The notes: a model not told the origin generated them from the sequence alone. 64,000 nucleotides of DNA from Clostridiaceae bacterium (GCA_012729635.1 JAAYCT010000012.1:29874-93873); one strand, 5' to 3'; counted from the stretch's first letter, positions 1 through 9,301 are shown. Translations and numbers: made by a program.

Positions 1-2
1 TT

Positions 3-599
3 CGGAAAATCGGAGCGTTCCCGTTACGGATGGATGCCAAAGAGCACGATCGGCGAGTGGCGACGATTTCGCATCTCCCTCATATCGCTGCGTCGGCACT
101 TTCTCTTCTTGCGGCACAGCTTGACGACGGACAGCTGGCGGCACTTGCCGCGGGTGGGTTTCGGGACATTACCCGGATTGCTTCCTCGGACCCGGCGCTT
201 TGGGCGGAAATTACCGAGGCGTCCGCAAAAAGACTCGTTCCGGTTCTTGCTTCGTACATCGACCTTTTATCCGGAATTCGCGATAAGTTGTCCGCGGGCG
301 ATAAACGAGCGGTCGAAGCGTTCTTTGCGCAGGCGGCTCATTTTCGAAACAGCCTTCCGACGGTCGGCAGAGGTGCTTTGGACGCGACGAGTTCACTGAC
401 CGTTTATTTGGAAGACAAGCCCGGTCAGCTCGGAATGATTTCGACCATTCTCGGTCGGGAGAATATCAATATCCGGAATATCAATATCCGAAATTTTCGG
501 ACATATGAAGGCGGACAGCTTCATCTTCTTCTCGAAAACAGCGCACAGGCCGTGCGTGCATACTCGATCCTGAAGGAGGCCGGCTATGAGTGCGATTAG
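3..599 (+). CDS. tyrA: Prephenate dehydrogenase, C-terminal part (partial at left edge)
   Basis: This enzyme oxidises prephenate to 4-hydroxyphenylpyruvate in tyrosine synthesis. The reading frame is open to the left edge, so the NAD-binding N-terminal domain lies outside the window. What remains shows the family's helical dimerisation domain with the motif HDRRVATISHLPH, and a C-terminal ACT domain starting near LTVYLEDKPGQLG, which in this family binds tyrosine for feedback control. The gene overlaps the next one (aroE-aroK) by 14 bp, so the two are translationally coupled. The placement first in an aromatic operon supports the call. Confidence 0.92.
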   Translation, partial: RKIGAFPLRMDAKEHDRRVATISHLPHIAASALSLLAAQLDDGQLAALAAGGFRDITRIASSDPALWAEITEASAKRLVPVLASYIDLLSGIRDKLSAGDKRAVEAFFAQAAHFRNSLPTVGRGALDATSSLTVYLEDKPGQLGMISTILGRENINIRNINIRNFRTYEGGQLHLLLENSAQAVRAYSILKEAGYECD

Positions 600-1956
600 G
601 ATCGGTCTGGTCGGTCACCCCCTCGGGCACAGTATGTCCCCGTACATCCACGAGCGAATCATGGAAGCGGTCGGAATCCCGGGCCGGTACGAGCTTTTTG
701 ATATTGATCCGGAACAGATGGATCATTATTTGCCCGTCTTGCTTCGGGACTTGCACGGATTCAATTGTACGATTCCTTATAAAGAGCGGATCATCGGGCA
801 TCTGGAAGGATTGGATTCGGTTTCCCAAAGACTTAAGGCGGTTAACACCGTCTTTGAGCGTCGAGGCTATAACACCGATCGCGACGGATTCTCTGCATGT
901 AAAATCGAGCTTTCCGGGAAAAGAGTCTTACTTATCGGATCGGGGGGAGTCGCGCGAATGCTCGCCTTTGAGGCCGCGGATGCCGATGCCGAGATTTCAA
1001 TTCTCGGCATCGATCGGGTTCAGACCGAAAAGCTGATCGGAGATATCCGGCCGTTCGCGCGATCGGTCCATAGAGTCGATTCCGACGAAGAAGCCGCCGG
1101 TTTTGCTCCGGAGGTCGTCATCAATGCAACCCCGCTCGGGATGTGGCCGAAGGTATCCGGGAAACCCTCCTTCTCCGATTTCATCACCCGAGGAACACGT
1201 GTTTTTGACACGGTTTATAATCCCCCGGCCACCCGAATGGTTCTTATATCGCGCAAAAAAGGAGCCGTCGCCACGGGCGGATTACCGATGCTGTTTTTTC
1301 AGGCTTTGGCCGCACAGAGAATTTGGAGCCCGGGCGTGAATTTCGATGTGAAAAGATTGCTGCCGATTTTGGATGATCTGCCTCGTGAAATGCTTAAGAA
1401 ATCACCGATTAAAATCTTGATTACGGGATTTATGGGATGTGGAAAAACGACCGTGGGAAGAAGAATCGCCGAGATTCTGAAGATACCGTTCATCGACACG
1501 GACGAACAGATCAAGCGGATTTGCGGATGCGACATCACGGAGATTTTCGAGCGTGACGGAGAGGGTTCGTTCCGAAGGCTTGAGACGGATGTTTCGCGTG
1601 AGTATCTTGCGCGCGCCGGTTCATGTGTCATTGCGTCGGGAGGCGGGATGATCATGCAACATGAAAATCAGGCGCTGATTGAGGAATTCGGAGCGATGAA
1701 TGTGTTTCTTCATGTTCCGATCGAGTCGCTGTGGGAGCGGATCCGTCTGGATCGGAGTCGTCCGCTCGCCGGAAATCCGGACGAGTCGGAGGGCGACCGA
1801 TTTACAAAGGTGGCACGCCTTTTCGAGGCGCGGCTGCCGGAGTATAACAAAAATGCGGACTTAATCATCCATGCGGACCGTGATCCCGAGCTGGTTGCCC
1901 GGGCGGCGGTAAACGCTCTCGGATACGGAGGATACGATTATGATACTGGTTCTTAA
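586..1956 (+). CDS. aroE-aroK: Fused shikimate dehydrogenase - shikimate kinase
   Basis: This 456-residue protein joins two consecutive shikimate steps. Residues 1 to about 265 are a shikimate dehydrogenase: GHPLGHSMSP binds shikimate, TIPYKE carries the catalytic lysine, NTDRDGF carries the catalytic aspartate and GSGGVARM is the NADP-binding loop. Residues about 272 to 456 are a shikimate kinase with Walker A GFMGCGKTTVG, the IDTD shikimate-binding motif, SGGG, and the lid region RSRPLAG. There is no long linker. The ATG at 586 follows AAGGAGG and overlaps tyrA by 14 bp; the 3' end overlaps the DAHP synthase gene by 17 bp. Each half has its normal length, so this looks like a functional fusion rather than a sequencing join. 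Confidence 0.95.
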   Translation: MSAIRIGLVGHPLGHSMSPYIHERIMEAVGIPGRYELFDIDPEQMDHYLPVLLRDLHGFNCTIPYKERIIGHLEGLDSVSQRLKAVNTVFERRGYNTDRDGFSACKIELSGKRVLLIGSGGVARMLAFEAADADAEISILGIDRVQTEKLIGDIRPFARSVHRVDSDEEAAGFAPEVVINATPLGMWPKVSGKPSFSDFITRGTRVFDTVYNPPATRMVLISRKKGAVATGGLPMLFFQALAAQRIWSPGVNFDVKRLLPILDDLPREMLKKSPIKILITGFMGCGKTTVGRRIAEILKIPFIDTDEQIKRICGCDITEIFERDGEGSFRRLETDVSREYLARAGSCVIASGGGMIMQHENQALIEEFGAMNVFLHVPIESLWERIRLDRSRPLAGNPDESEGDRFTKVARLFEARLPEYNKNADLIIHADRDPELVARAAVNALGYGGYDYDTGS

Positions 1957-2956
1957 AAACGGAGTAACAAAGGAAAAAACGGAAAACTTATGCGCCTTCC
2001 TCGAAAAGAATTACGGCGTTCAGACCAATACGATTTACGGCAGTCAGACGACGATTATCGGATTAGTCGGGGACACCAGTGCCGTCGAGATCGAAGCGAT
2101 GCAGATGCTCGAGGAGGTCGATCGCGTCATGAAGGTTCAGGAGCCTTACAAGCGAGCGAACCGAAAATTCCACCCCGACAACACGGTTGTCCCGATCGGT
2201 GATATTGAGATTGGCACGGATCGAATCATTATTTGTGCGGGACCGTGCTCGGTCGAATCCGAGGAACAGGTCCTTGAGATTGCCGAAGCGGTAAAAACAT
2301 CCGGCGCGACGCTCTTTCGCGGAGGCGCATTCAAACCGAGAACATCTCCCTATGCCTTTCAGGGGCTGAAGGCGGAGGGCCTTATGTACCTGAAGCGCGC
2401 GCGATTAAAGACCGGACTTCCGGTCGTGTCGGAAATTACCAATGCCGCTCAACTGGAGCTCTTTATCGAGTTTGTCGATGTTATTCAGGTGGGCGCCCGG
2501 AACATGCAGAACTTTGAGCTTTTAAAGGAGCTCGGTCGCATTTCGAAGCCGGTCCTTCTTAAAAGAGGGTTCGCCAACTCGATCGATGAGTTGCTGATGT
2601 CCGCCGAATATATCATGTCCGGCGGCAATTCACGGATCATCCTTTGCGAACGCGGCATCCGGACTTTCGAGACATCGACGAGAAATACGCTGGATATCAG
2701 TGCGGTCCCGGTCCTGAAGGCAAGAACACACCTGCCGGTTGTCGTCGATCCGTCGCATGCGGGCGGAGCGGCGTGGCTTGTCGAGCCGCTCTCCAAGGCC
2801 GCCATTGCGGTCGGAGCAGACGGCCTGATCATTGAAGTGCATAACGATCCGATTCATGCGCTGAGCGACGGCAAACAATCGCTGACTCCCGATGACTTTA
2901 ACGATGTGATGAATCGTTTGCGTCCGGTTGCGGAATCGGTCGGAAGGTATATTTAG
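1940..2956 (+). CDS. aroF: 3-deoxy-7-phosphoheptulonate (DAHP) synthase, type I-beta
   Basis: The enzyme condenses phosphoenolpyruvate with erythrose 4-phosphate, the first step of the shikimate pathway. The 338 residues start with a roughly 75-residue ferredoxin-like regulatory domain of the Thermotoga/Bacillus kind, followed by a KDO8P/DAHP synthase barrel. Visible barrel motifs are CAGPCSVES, RGGAFKPRTSPYAFQG, the lysine in VLLKRG, and VVVDPSHAGG with a metal-binding histidine. The ATG at 1940 sits just behind ACGGAGG inside the end of aroE-aroK. The regulatory domain suggests feedback by an aromatic end product; which one cannot be read from the sequence. Confidence 0.94.
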   Translation: MILVLKNGVTKEKTENLCAFLEKNYGVQTNTIYGSQTTIIGLVGDTSAVEIEAMQMLEEVDRVMKVQEPYKRANRKFHPDNTVVPIGDIEIGTDRIIICAGPCSVESEEQVLEIAEAVKTSGATLFRGGAFKPRTSPYAFQGLKAEGLMYLKRARLKTGLPVVSEITNAAQLELFIEFVDVIQVGARNMQNFELLKELGRISKPVLLKRGFANSIDELLMSAEYIMSGGNSRIILCERGIRTFETSTRNTLDISAVPVLKARTHLPVVVDPSHAGGAAWLVEPLSKAAIAVGADGLIIEVHNDPIHALSDGKQSLTPDDFNDVMNRLRPVAESVGRYI

Positions 2957-2962
2957 CGGATT

Positions 2963-2977
2963 CCGGATCATATCCGG
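2963..2977 (+). other. Intercistronic hairpin after the DAHP synthase gene
   Basis: CCGGAT and ATCCGG form a perfect 6-bp stem around a CAT loop, 7 nt after the stop codon. There is no T-run, so it is not a standard terminator. It may protect or partly separate the upstream message at the only wide gap (155 nt) in the aro operon. Confidence 0.4.
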
Positions 2978-3034
2978 CCGACGCTCGGGTGAAGTCTCTT
3001 CCCAACAGGCCAACAGGGATTTTCAGGCAAAATG

Positions 3035-3063
3035 TTGGGTGTTTGACCGGTTCATGGCATAAT
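3035..3063 (+). promoter_or_regulatory. Possible internal promoter ahead of aroB
   Basis: TTGGGT and CATAAT are separated by 17 nt, 49 nt before the aroB start. The -10 box matches five of six consensus bases and the -35 box three of six. It lies in the only wide gap of the aro operon, so a secondary start for aroB-aroA-aroC-aroQ-pheA is plausible. Confidence 0.35.
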
Positions 3064-3111
3064 GAAATGGATGGCCGACGGCGGATTTACCGAAAGAAAA
3101 GGAGACGCAAA

Positions 3112-4173
3112 ATGCCCGATATCATGGCAAATACGAATAACGGAAATTATCCGATCTTTATTCAGTCCGGGAAGTTGGACCGATTAGGAGAAATTGCGGC
3201 CTCTTGTGTTAAGGGTCGAAAAGCCTTCGTCGTAACAGACTCGAACGTGGCACCTCTTTATCTCGTCCGTGCGGTCGATGCGCTGAAAAAGGAAGGGTTC
3301 TCGACGCCGTCCTGTACCGTTCCGGCCGGAGAGTCGTCAAAGAGCCGGGACATCCTGTTTATGCTTTTTGAACAATTCAATGCTGCGGGCGTCTCAAGGG
3401 CGGACGTGATTGTCGCCTTAGGTGGCGGCGTAATCGGTGATTTGACGGGATTTGCGGCCGCGTCCTACATGCGCGGCTGTCCTTTCATTCAGGTGCCGAC
3501 GACGCTTTTGGCACAGGTGGACTCTTCGATCGGCGGAAAAACAGGCATTGATTTACCGTTCGGGAAGAATTTGGTCGGCGCGTTTTACCAACCCCGTGCC
3601 GTCCTGATTGATCCGTCGGTTCTTTCTACGCTGACCCGATCCGTTACGGCGGAAGGAATGGCCGAGGTCATTAAATACGGCTGTATTCGTGATCGCTTGC
3701 TTTTCGAATCGATCGAAAAGGGGATGTCCGATTTGGAGTGGATGATTGAGCGATGTGTCCGGATCAAAACGACGGTCGTTCAAAACGACGAGTATGATAC
3801 CGGAGAGCGAATGCTTTTGAACTTCGGACACACGATCGGTCACGCAATCGAAAAAGTATCCGGGTACTCCGGAATATCGCACGGCGAGGCGGTTGCAATC
3901 GGTATGGTCTATGCGGCCAAAACAGGCGAAAGTTTCGGACATACCGAGAAGGGTACCGCGGAACGAATTCGCAAGCTGTTAAAGAAATGGCAATTGCCGG
4001 TTCAAACCCACATTCCGGTCGAAGAGATTTTTGACGCGATGATGTCGGATAAGAAGCGCCTGACCGGAAAATTCTTCTTCGTGTTTCTTTCCCGAATCGG
4101 AGAAGCTTCCGCGATTCCGACCGAAAAGGACTCGTTGTTTGAACGGATGAAAGGTGTATGGGATGATGAATAG
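3112..4173 (+). CDS. aroB: 3-dehydroquinate synthase
   Basis: The enzyme cyclises DAHP to 3-dehydroquinate using NAD and a metal ion. The 353-residue product shows the NAD-binding glycine stretch GGGVIGDLTGFAA, AQVDSSIGGKTGI, and the zinc ligands in AEVIKYG, HGEAVAIGM and FGHTIGHAIE. I chose the ATG at 3112 because AAAGGAG lies 6 nt before it; the frame is open upstream to 2989, but those 41 residues are lysine/arginine rich, have no counterpart in the family and would cross the possible promoter. It overlaps aroA slightly. Confidence 0.94.
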   Translation: MPDIMANTNNGNYPIFIQSGKLDRLGEIAASCVKGRKAFVVTDSNVAPLYLVRAVDALKKEGFSTPSCTVPAGESSKSRDILFMLFEQFNAAGVSRADVIVALGGGVIGDLTGFAAASYMRGCPFIQVPTTLLAQVDSSIGGKTGIDLPFGKNLVGAFYQPRAVLIDPSVLSTLTRSVTAEGMAEVIKYGCIRDRLLFESIEKGMSDLEWMIERCVRIKTTVVQNDEYDTGERMLLNFGHTIGHAIEKVSGYSGISHGEAVAIGMVYAAKTGESFGHTEKGTAERIRKLLKKWQLPVQTHIPVEEIFDAMMSDKKRLTGKFFFVFLSRIGEASAIPTEKDSLFERMKGVWDDE

Positions 4174-5458
4174 CGAAACCCCGGACAGGAGCTGTTCCCG
4201 GGGCAAAATGATCGAAATTATGCCCGGGGGTCTGGTGGGAGATGTTCGGCCGCCGCTCTCCAAAAGTCTTTTGCATCGGGCCCTGATTCTTTCCATGCTT
4301 GCGGGCGATTTGGGTCAGGTCATCATCCCGGAAGAGTCGATTTCGGAGGATATTTCCGCTACGCTCCAATGCCTTATGACGATTATGAAATCGGATGACG
4401 GGGATGAAATAGAACTCTTTTGCAACGAGTCGGGATCGACGCTCCGATTTTTGATTCCGCTGGTTGCGGTTCTCGGGCGCACGGCCGTTTTCACGGGCGT
4501 GGGAAGATTGCCGAGAAGACCGCTTCGGGAATACGAGCGGATTTTCAAAGGTTCCGGAGTACGACTGGAATTTCCCGACGGCGATCATTATCTTCCGCTT
4601 CGCGTAAGCGGTCGTCTTCCGGCCGGTCGCTATGAGGTTCCGGGCAATGTAAGTTCGCAGTACATTACCGGGCTGTTGCTTGCCTTGTCCGCGGCGACCG
4701 GAAATTCGGAGATTGTCATTACCACAAAGCTTGAATCCGAACCGTATATTGAAATGACCCGGGATGTTATGCGTGCGTTCGGCGTTTTTACATCGAAGAA
4801 TGAAAACGTCTATACGGTCGGCGGAGGGCAGAGGTTTTTTCGTGAAAAACCGTATATTGCCGAACCGGATTTTTCGCATGCCGCCTTCTGGTATGTCGCG
4901 AATTATCTCGGCTCGGGCATCGACATTCTCGATATGTCGCCTTGTTCTTCGCAGGGTGACAGCGAGATTATTCCGCTTCTGGGTGCACTGAAAGATTACT
5001 CCGCATCGCCCAATGCCCGATCGAAAAATTCCTGCTTCACCGTTGATGCTTCACAGGTGCCGGATTTAATCCCGGTATTGTCCGTCGCTTGCGCGGGGAC
5101 TTTTTGCACATCCCGAATCATTAACGCGGAGCGATTGCGGCTTAAGGAGTGCGATCGCCTGGCCGCGACGCGCGATATGCTCACGCGTCTCGGAGTGAAA
5201 ACCGAACAGAACGATGATGAATTATGGATATTCGGAGCGCAACATGATCCCGGTGAGCCGATATTTGCATCCTGTGTCATCGAATCGTACGCAGACCATC
5301 GTCTTGTAATGGCCGCCGCTGTTGCGGCAACTCGCGCTGCGGGCCCGGTCCGGATCACGGACTATAGCGCGGTAAACAAATCCTATCCGGACTTTTTTCG
5401 TGATTTCAGGAGAATGGGAGGGAAAGCCGATGAGCTCGATTTGGGGAAACAAGGTTAA
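4163..5458 (+). CDS. aroA: 3-phosphoshikimate 1-carboxyvinyltransferase (EPSP synthase)
   Basis: The enzyme transfers the enolpyruvyl group of PEP to shikimate 3-phosphate. Family motifs are PPLSKSLLHRALIL near the start (shikimate-phosphate binding), NESGSTLRF, GSGVRLEF, SSQYITG, the catalytic aspartate in DASQVPDL, LKECDRLAA and SYADHRL. The start is uncertain: GTG at 4154, ATG at 4163 (AAAGGTG 7 nt upstream) and ATG at 4208 are all in frame, and the family usually begins close to the last one. I annotate 4163. The gene overlaps aroB by 11 bp and aroC by 29 bp, so the operon is densely packed here. Confidence 0.93.
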   Translation: MMNSETPDRSCSRGKMIEIMPGGLVGDVRPPLSKSLLHRALILSMLAGDLGQVIIPEESISEDISATLQCLMTIMKSDDGDEIELFCNESGSTLRFLIPLVAVLGRTAVFTGVGRLPRRPLREYERIFKGSGVRLEFPDGDHYLPLRVSGRLPAGRYEVPGNVSSQYITGLLLALSAATGNSEIVITTKLESEPYIEMTRDVMRAFGVFTSKNENVYTVGGGQRFFREKPYIAEPDFSHAAFWYVANYLGSGIDILDMSPCSSQGDSEIIPLLGALKDYSASPNARSKNSCFTVDASQVPDLIPVLSVACAGTFCTSRIINAERLRLKECDRLAATRDMLTRLGVKTEQNDDELWIFGAQHDPGEPIFASCVIESYADHRLVMAAAVAATRAAGPVRITDYSAVNKSYPDFFRDFRRMGGKADELDLGKQG

Positions 5459-6497
5459 AATCAGTTTGTTCGGAGAATCGCATGGCGTCGGGATCGGCGC
5501 GGTGATTGACGGATTGCCTGCCGGATACGCGATTGATCTGGAGCGCGCGAACCGGCACATGAAGCGCAGAAGTCCGGGATACCAACCCGGAGCGACGGCG
5601 CGAAGAGAAGAAGACCGGGTTCGGATTTTGTCCGGCCTCTATATGGACAAAACGACGGGGACCCCGCTTTGCGCATTGATTGAGAATCACGATACGAAAT
5701 CCGCCGATTACAGCAAAATATCCGCTAAACCCCGCCCCGGACATGCCGATCTGACGGGATTGGCTCGTTATGAGGGATCAAATGACCCGCGCGGCGGGGG
5801 ACATTTTTCGGGAAGACTGACCGCTCCGCTCACCTTTGCCGGAGCTTTAGCGCTCCAGATTCTCGAAAGCCGGGGCGTGATCGTTCGCGCCCACATATAC
5901 AGCATCGGTACGATTGAAGATACTCCCTACGACCCGATGAAAATCCCCAAGGATTGCTCGGAGCATTCCATTCCGGTGATATCGGAAGGGCAGGGACTAA
6001 AGATGAGAGAATTGATTGAGACACTTCGAAATGAACTCGATTCGGTCGGCGGTGTGATCGAATGTATCGTTACCGGATTTCCTGCGGGTCTGGGCCGTCC
6101 GATTTTTGACAATATCGAGAGCCGTTTGTCTTCGATTATTTTCGGGATTCCGGCCGTTAAGGGCATTGAATTCGGGCGGGGATTCGGCGTTTCAAGTCAG
6201 AAAGGATCCACGAACAACGACGAACCGTACATGACCGAAAGAGGAATCCGTCTCCGGACGAACCATGCGGGAGGAATCGAAGGCGGAATTACGAACGGTA
6301 TGCCGATTTTGCTTCGGTGTGCCTTTAAGCCGACCCCTTCCATCGGCAAACAGCAGAACACGGTCAATCTGGAAACGATGTCCGACGATACGATCGAAGT
6401 CGGCGGTCGTCACGATTCCTGTATCGTTCCACGGGCGGTACCGGTGGTTGAGTCGGCGGTCGCCTTCGCTTTGCTGGACATCATGGAGGAGGGCTGA
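5430..6497 (+). CDS. aroC: Chorismate synthase
   Basis: The enzyme removes phosphate from EPSP to form chorismate, using reduced FMN. The 355-residue product begins SSIWGNKVKISLFGESHG, with GESHG as the N-terminal signature. RPGHADLTG, DPRGGGHFSGRLTAP, GGITNGMPI, KPTPSI and RHDSCIVPRAVPV follow in order. ATG 5430 is preceded by GGGAGGGA at a 7-nt distance, so the earlier in-frame GTG at 5400 was rejected. The start lies 29 bp inside the end of aroA. Confidence 0.95.
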   Translation: MSSIWGNKVKISLFGESHGVGIGAVIDGLPAGYAIDLERANRHMKRRSPGYQPGATARREEDRVRILSGLYMDKTTGTPLCALIENHDTKSADYSKISAKPRPGHADLTGLARYEGSNDPRGGGHFSGRLTAPLTFAGALALQILESRGVIVRAHIYSIGTIEDTPYDPMKIPKDCSEHSIPVISEGQGLKMRELIETLRNELDSVGGVIECIVTGFPAGLGRPIFDNIESRLSSIIFGIPAVKGIEFGRGFGVSSQKGSTNNDEPYMTERGIRLRTNHAGGIEGGITNGMPILLRCAFKPTPSIGKQQNTVNLETMSDDTIEVGGRHDSCIVPRAVPVVESAVAFALLDIMEEG

Positions 6498-6499
6498 GA

Positions 6500-8149
6500 A
6501 TGAAAAATCACGCAAATCCCGTCGTGCTTCTGATTAACGGTCCCAATCTGAATTTGCTCGGAAAACGCGATCCCGAACAATACGGATCGTTTACGCTTCA
6601 GGAGGTTTACGACGCGTTTCGGAGCAAGGCGGAGGAACTGGAAGTGGAGCCTCGTTTTTTTCAGTCGAACAGCGAGGGAGAGATCGTAACCGAAATCCAG
6701 AAGGCGATGGAATACGCGGACGGAATCGTAATCAATGCCGGCGCGCATACTCATTACAGCTACGCAATCATGGATGCGATCGAGGTATGCGGGCTTCCGG
6801 TCATGGAGGTTCATATTTCCGATATACATAAACGTGAGCCGTTTCGAAGGGTATCCGTTATTCGATCCGTTTGTGTCGATCAGGTATACGGGCTCGGAAT
6901 CAACAGTTACCTTGTTGGGCTCGAAAAGCTTTGTGGGGAGCACATTTTCAAGAGCAGAGAAAAATCCGGAAAGGCAGACCGGACCGGCACGGATGAAAGC
7001 GAGGACCACCGAACGCGTCTTACAAAATTGCGCGGACAGATAACGGAGATTGATTCCGAGTTGATGCGCGTTTTTAATCGAAGAATGAGTCTTGCCGAAA
7101 AAGTGGCGTACCTGAAGGTCTCCTCCGACACGTCGGTTTACGATGCCGAACGCGAAGCCCAGGTGTCCGGTTTTGCCCGGAAAATGGCCGGAGAGGAAAT
7201 GGGGACACGGGTCGATTCCATGATGAAAACGATGATGCGAATCTCCCGCGAGCGCCAATACGACATCCTGATCCAAAGGGATGTCGATTGGCCGATCGGA
7301 AAAGAGTTGGCGGGAGCGGAACGGAGCCTTGCGTCCGTGTCGACCGTCGCGTATGCGGGAACGGAAGGATCCTATTCCGAAATAGCGGCCCGAAAATTAT
7401 TTTCGGATAAGCAATTCGTACGGGCGAGGACATTCTCCGCCGCTTGTGAGCTGCTTACCGAAAAACGCGCGGATGTCGCCGTCCTGCCCCTCGAAAACAC
7501 AATCGTCGGAAGCGTTGACAATGTGTTTGAATTACTGCAAAAGAAGAATTTGTACATCGTCCGGGCGACTTCGGTCGAGGTCGCCCATCGCCTGGCTGTG
7601 CTTCCCGGAACAAGAACGGAGGACATTCGTACGGTTTCGAGTCATCCGCAAGGTCTGGCTCAATGCTCCGAAGCCATCATTCGTTACGGATGGGAAACGC
7701 TCGTTTCCGACAATACGGCCTTTTCCGCGGAGGAGGTTGCCCGCAGGGGCGATCGCTCGCTCGCGGCCATTTCATCCGAGGAGGCGGCAAGGCGAAATCA
7801 TCTGGACATTCTTCCGATTGATGTTCGAAACGCCGACCAGAACCGGACGCGCTTCATCGTTGTGTCTTCAAGTTTGATCATTACCCCCGACGCGGACCGC
7901 ATCAGTACGTTAATGCATCTTCCGCACCGAAGCGGAGCACTGGTCTCCGCTCTGCAGGTTTTTGCCGATCGAGGGCTGAATCTGACCGCGATTTCGTCCA
8001 GGCCCATCGTGGGAACACCGGGTGAATATGCGTTCTTTTTGGATTTTATGTGTCCCTCGATGGGAAAGGATGCGCTTCTTGCGCTGTACCAGTTGTCATC
8101 GGAAATGCCGTATGTTAAAGTTTTGGGGTGGTATGTTGAGGAGGGCTAG
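6500..8149 (+). CDS. aroQ-pheA: Fused type II 3-dehydroquinate dehydratase - chorismate mutase - prephenate dehydratase
   Basis: This 549-residue protein carries four domains. Residues about 8 to 152 are a type II dehydroquinase with INGPNLNLLGKRDPEQYG (catalytic Arg and Tyr), FQSNSEGEIV, INAGAHTHYSYA and EVHISDIHKRE. Residues about 172 to 256 are an AroQ-class chorismate mutase helix bundle with LRGQITEIDSELMRVFNRRM. Residues about 278 to 455 are prephenate dehydratase with YAGTEGSYSE and the catalytic TRF motif in NRTRFIV. The last 80 residues or so are an ACT domain with GALVSAL and SSRP, the family's phenylalanine-binding signatures. A CM-PDT-ACT protein is common; fusion to dehydroquinase, a non-adjacent pathway step, is unusual. 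The ATG lies 2 nt after the aroC stop, with GGAGGG just ahead of it. Confidence 0.95.
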   Translation: MKNHANPVVLLINGPNLNLLGKRDPEQYGSFTLQEVYDAFRSKAEELEVEPRFFQSNSEGEIVTEIQKAMEYADGIVINAGAHTHYSYAIMDAIEVCGLPVMEVHISDIHKREPFRRVSVIRSVCVDQVYGLGINSYLVGLEKLCGEHIFKSREKSGKADRTGTDESEDHRTRLTKLRGQITEIDSELMRVFNRRMSLAEKVAYLKVSSDTSVYDAEREAQVSGFARKMAGEEMGTRVDSMMKTMMRISRERQYDILIQRDVDWPIGKELAGAERSLASVSTVAYAGTEGSYSEIAARKLFSDKQFVRARTFSAACELLTEKRADVAVLPLENTIVGSVDNVFELLQKKNLYIVRATSVEVAHRLAVLPGTRTEDIRTVSSHPQGLAQCSEAIIRYGWETLVSDNTAFSAEEVARRGDRSLAAISSEEAARRNHLDILPIDVRNADQNRTRFIVVSSSLIITPDADRISTLMHLPHRSGALVSALQVFADRGLNLTAISSRPIVGTPGEYAFFLDFMCPSMGKDALLALYQLSSEMPYVKVLGWYVEEG

Positions 8150-8217
8150 TCCCCGAAGTCTTCGGCAGAAAAATATTGTCTCATTCGCGATGTATCGAAC
8201 GTATAGTGGAGGATACC

Positions 8218-9273
8218 ATGTCAGTGAATACAACTCCGAACCAGGTGGGTGCCCAATGTCCCGGAAATATGCGAGCGACGGACAGCAGACCGAAAAAGAA
8301 CGGATGTCTGATTGCCGCGCTGATCGGAGGGGGCGTCCTGATTGTGTTTATTATTGTTTTTTTCGCGTTGTTCGTTTATCTGCTTTCTGCGCCTTCTGCA
8401 GATGATGTGTCGACCTACTCCGGCCGCGACGGTTTTGTCGCCGTTCTTCATGTGGAAGGGACCATCACAAATACCCGGTCAACCGGATTATTTGCGACTC
8501 CGGAAGAATACGATCACGAATACCTTATGAATGCCGTCCACTCATTGATCGGAAACCCGAATAACAAGGGAATTCTTCTTTATATCGATTCCCCGGGCGG
8601 AGAGGTCTATACGACCGATGAGCTGTACTTAAAGCTCCTCGAATATAAGGAAATAACCGGTCGCCCGATTTACGCATATTGCGCCAGTATGGCGGCCTCC
8701 GGCGGCTATTACCTGGCCGTAACGGGGGATAAAATACTGATGAACCGGAACTGTATGACCGGATCGATCGGCGTAACCGCAGGCACGGTCATCGACATTT
8801 CCGGGTTTCTTCAGGAGAATGGGATAAAGACGACATCGATATACGTCGGGAAAAATAAGAACATGGGAAGCTATTTCGATGAATTTTCCGACGAACAAAA
8901 AGAAATATATACCGGTATCCTTCAGGAATCATATGATCAGTTTGTCGAAGTCGTCGCCGACGGCCGTAATATGAGCGTCGAAGAAGTAACAGTCCTTGCG
9001 GACGGAAGAATATACTCCCCCAAGCAAGCCCTCGAAAACGGACTGATTGACGGAATCATGGGCTATCAGGAGACGGTTGATCTTTTTATTCGGGATCAGG
9101 AATGGCCGGAATCCGTTTCGTTTGTTCCCTTCCGACCGGTCACGCAAATCGGATTCGGCAGCTTATTTGCGATGCTTGAAGGGAATCGGCAAACGGATCT
9201 TGAGAACTATCTTTCCCATGCCGGGAATCCGATTGAGGGAATGGCCTACTATTACGAAGGCTTCGGTAGATAG
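8218..9273 (+). CDS. sppA: Signal peptide peptidase SppA-like serine protease (S49)
   Basis: This membrane peptidase family degrades leftover signal peptides. The 351-residue product has a short cytoplasmic N-terminus, one membrane segment at about residues 27 to 54 and an extracellular S49 domain. The dyad serine is in SMAASGGYYLA (about Ser161) and the general-base lysine is in VGKNKNMGSYFD (about Lys212 to 214), a separation typical of the family. ATG 8218 follows GTGGAGG; the in-frame start at 8176 has no such site. The gene stands alone between the aro operon and a convergent gene, 68 nt after aroQ-pheA. Confidence 0.9.
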   Translation: MSVNTTPNQVGAQCPGNMRATDSRPKKNGCLIAALIGGGVLIVFIIVFFALFVYLLSAPSADDVSTYSGRDGFVAVLHVEGTITNTRSTGLFATPEEYDHEYLMNAVHSLIGNPNNKGILLYIDSPGGEVYTTDELYLKLLEYKEITGRPIYAYCASMAASGGYYLAVTGDKILMNRNCMTGSIGVTAGTVIDISGFLQENGIKTTSIYVGKNKNMGSYFDEFSDEQKEIYTGILQESYDQFVEVVADGRNMSVEEVTVLADGRIYSPKQALENGLIDGIMGYQETVDLFIRDQEWPESVSFVPFRPVTQIGFGSLFAMLEGNRQTDLENYLSHAGNPIEGMAYYYEGFGR

Positions 9274-9301
9274 ATCCGTTTTTTTGGATCCGTTGATCGG
9301 T

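Noticed and set aside
3764..4879. Minus-strand frame of 371 codons opposite aroB and aroA
   Set aside because: Its residues are low-quality (Arg and Ser rich) and it lies opposite two well-supported genes. It is a shadow of high-GC third positions.
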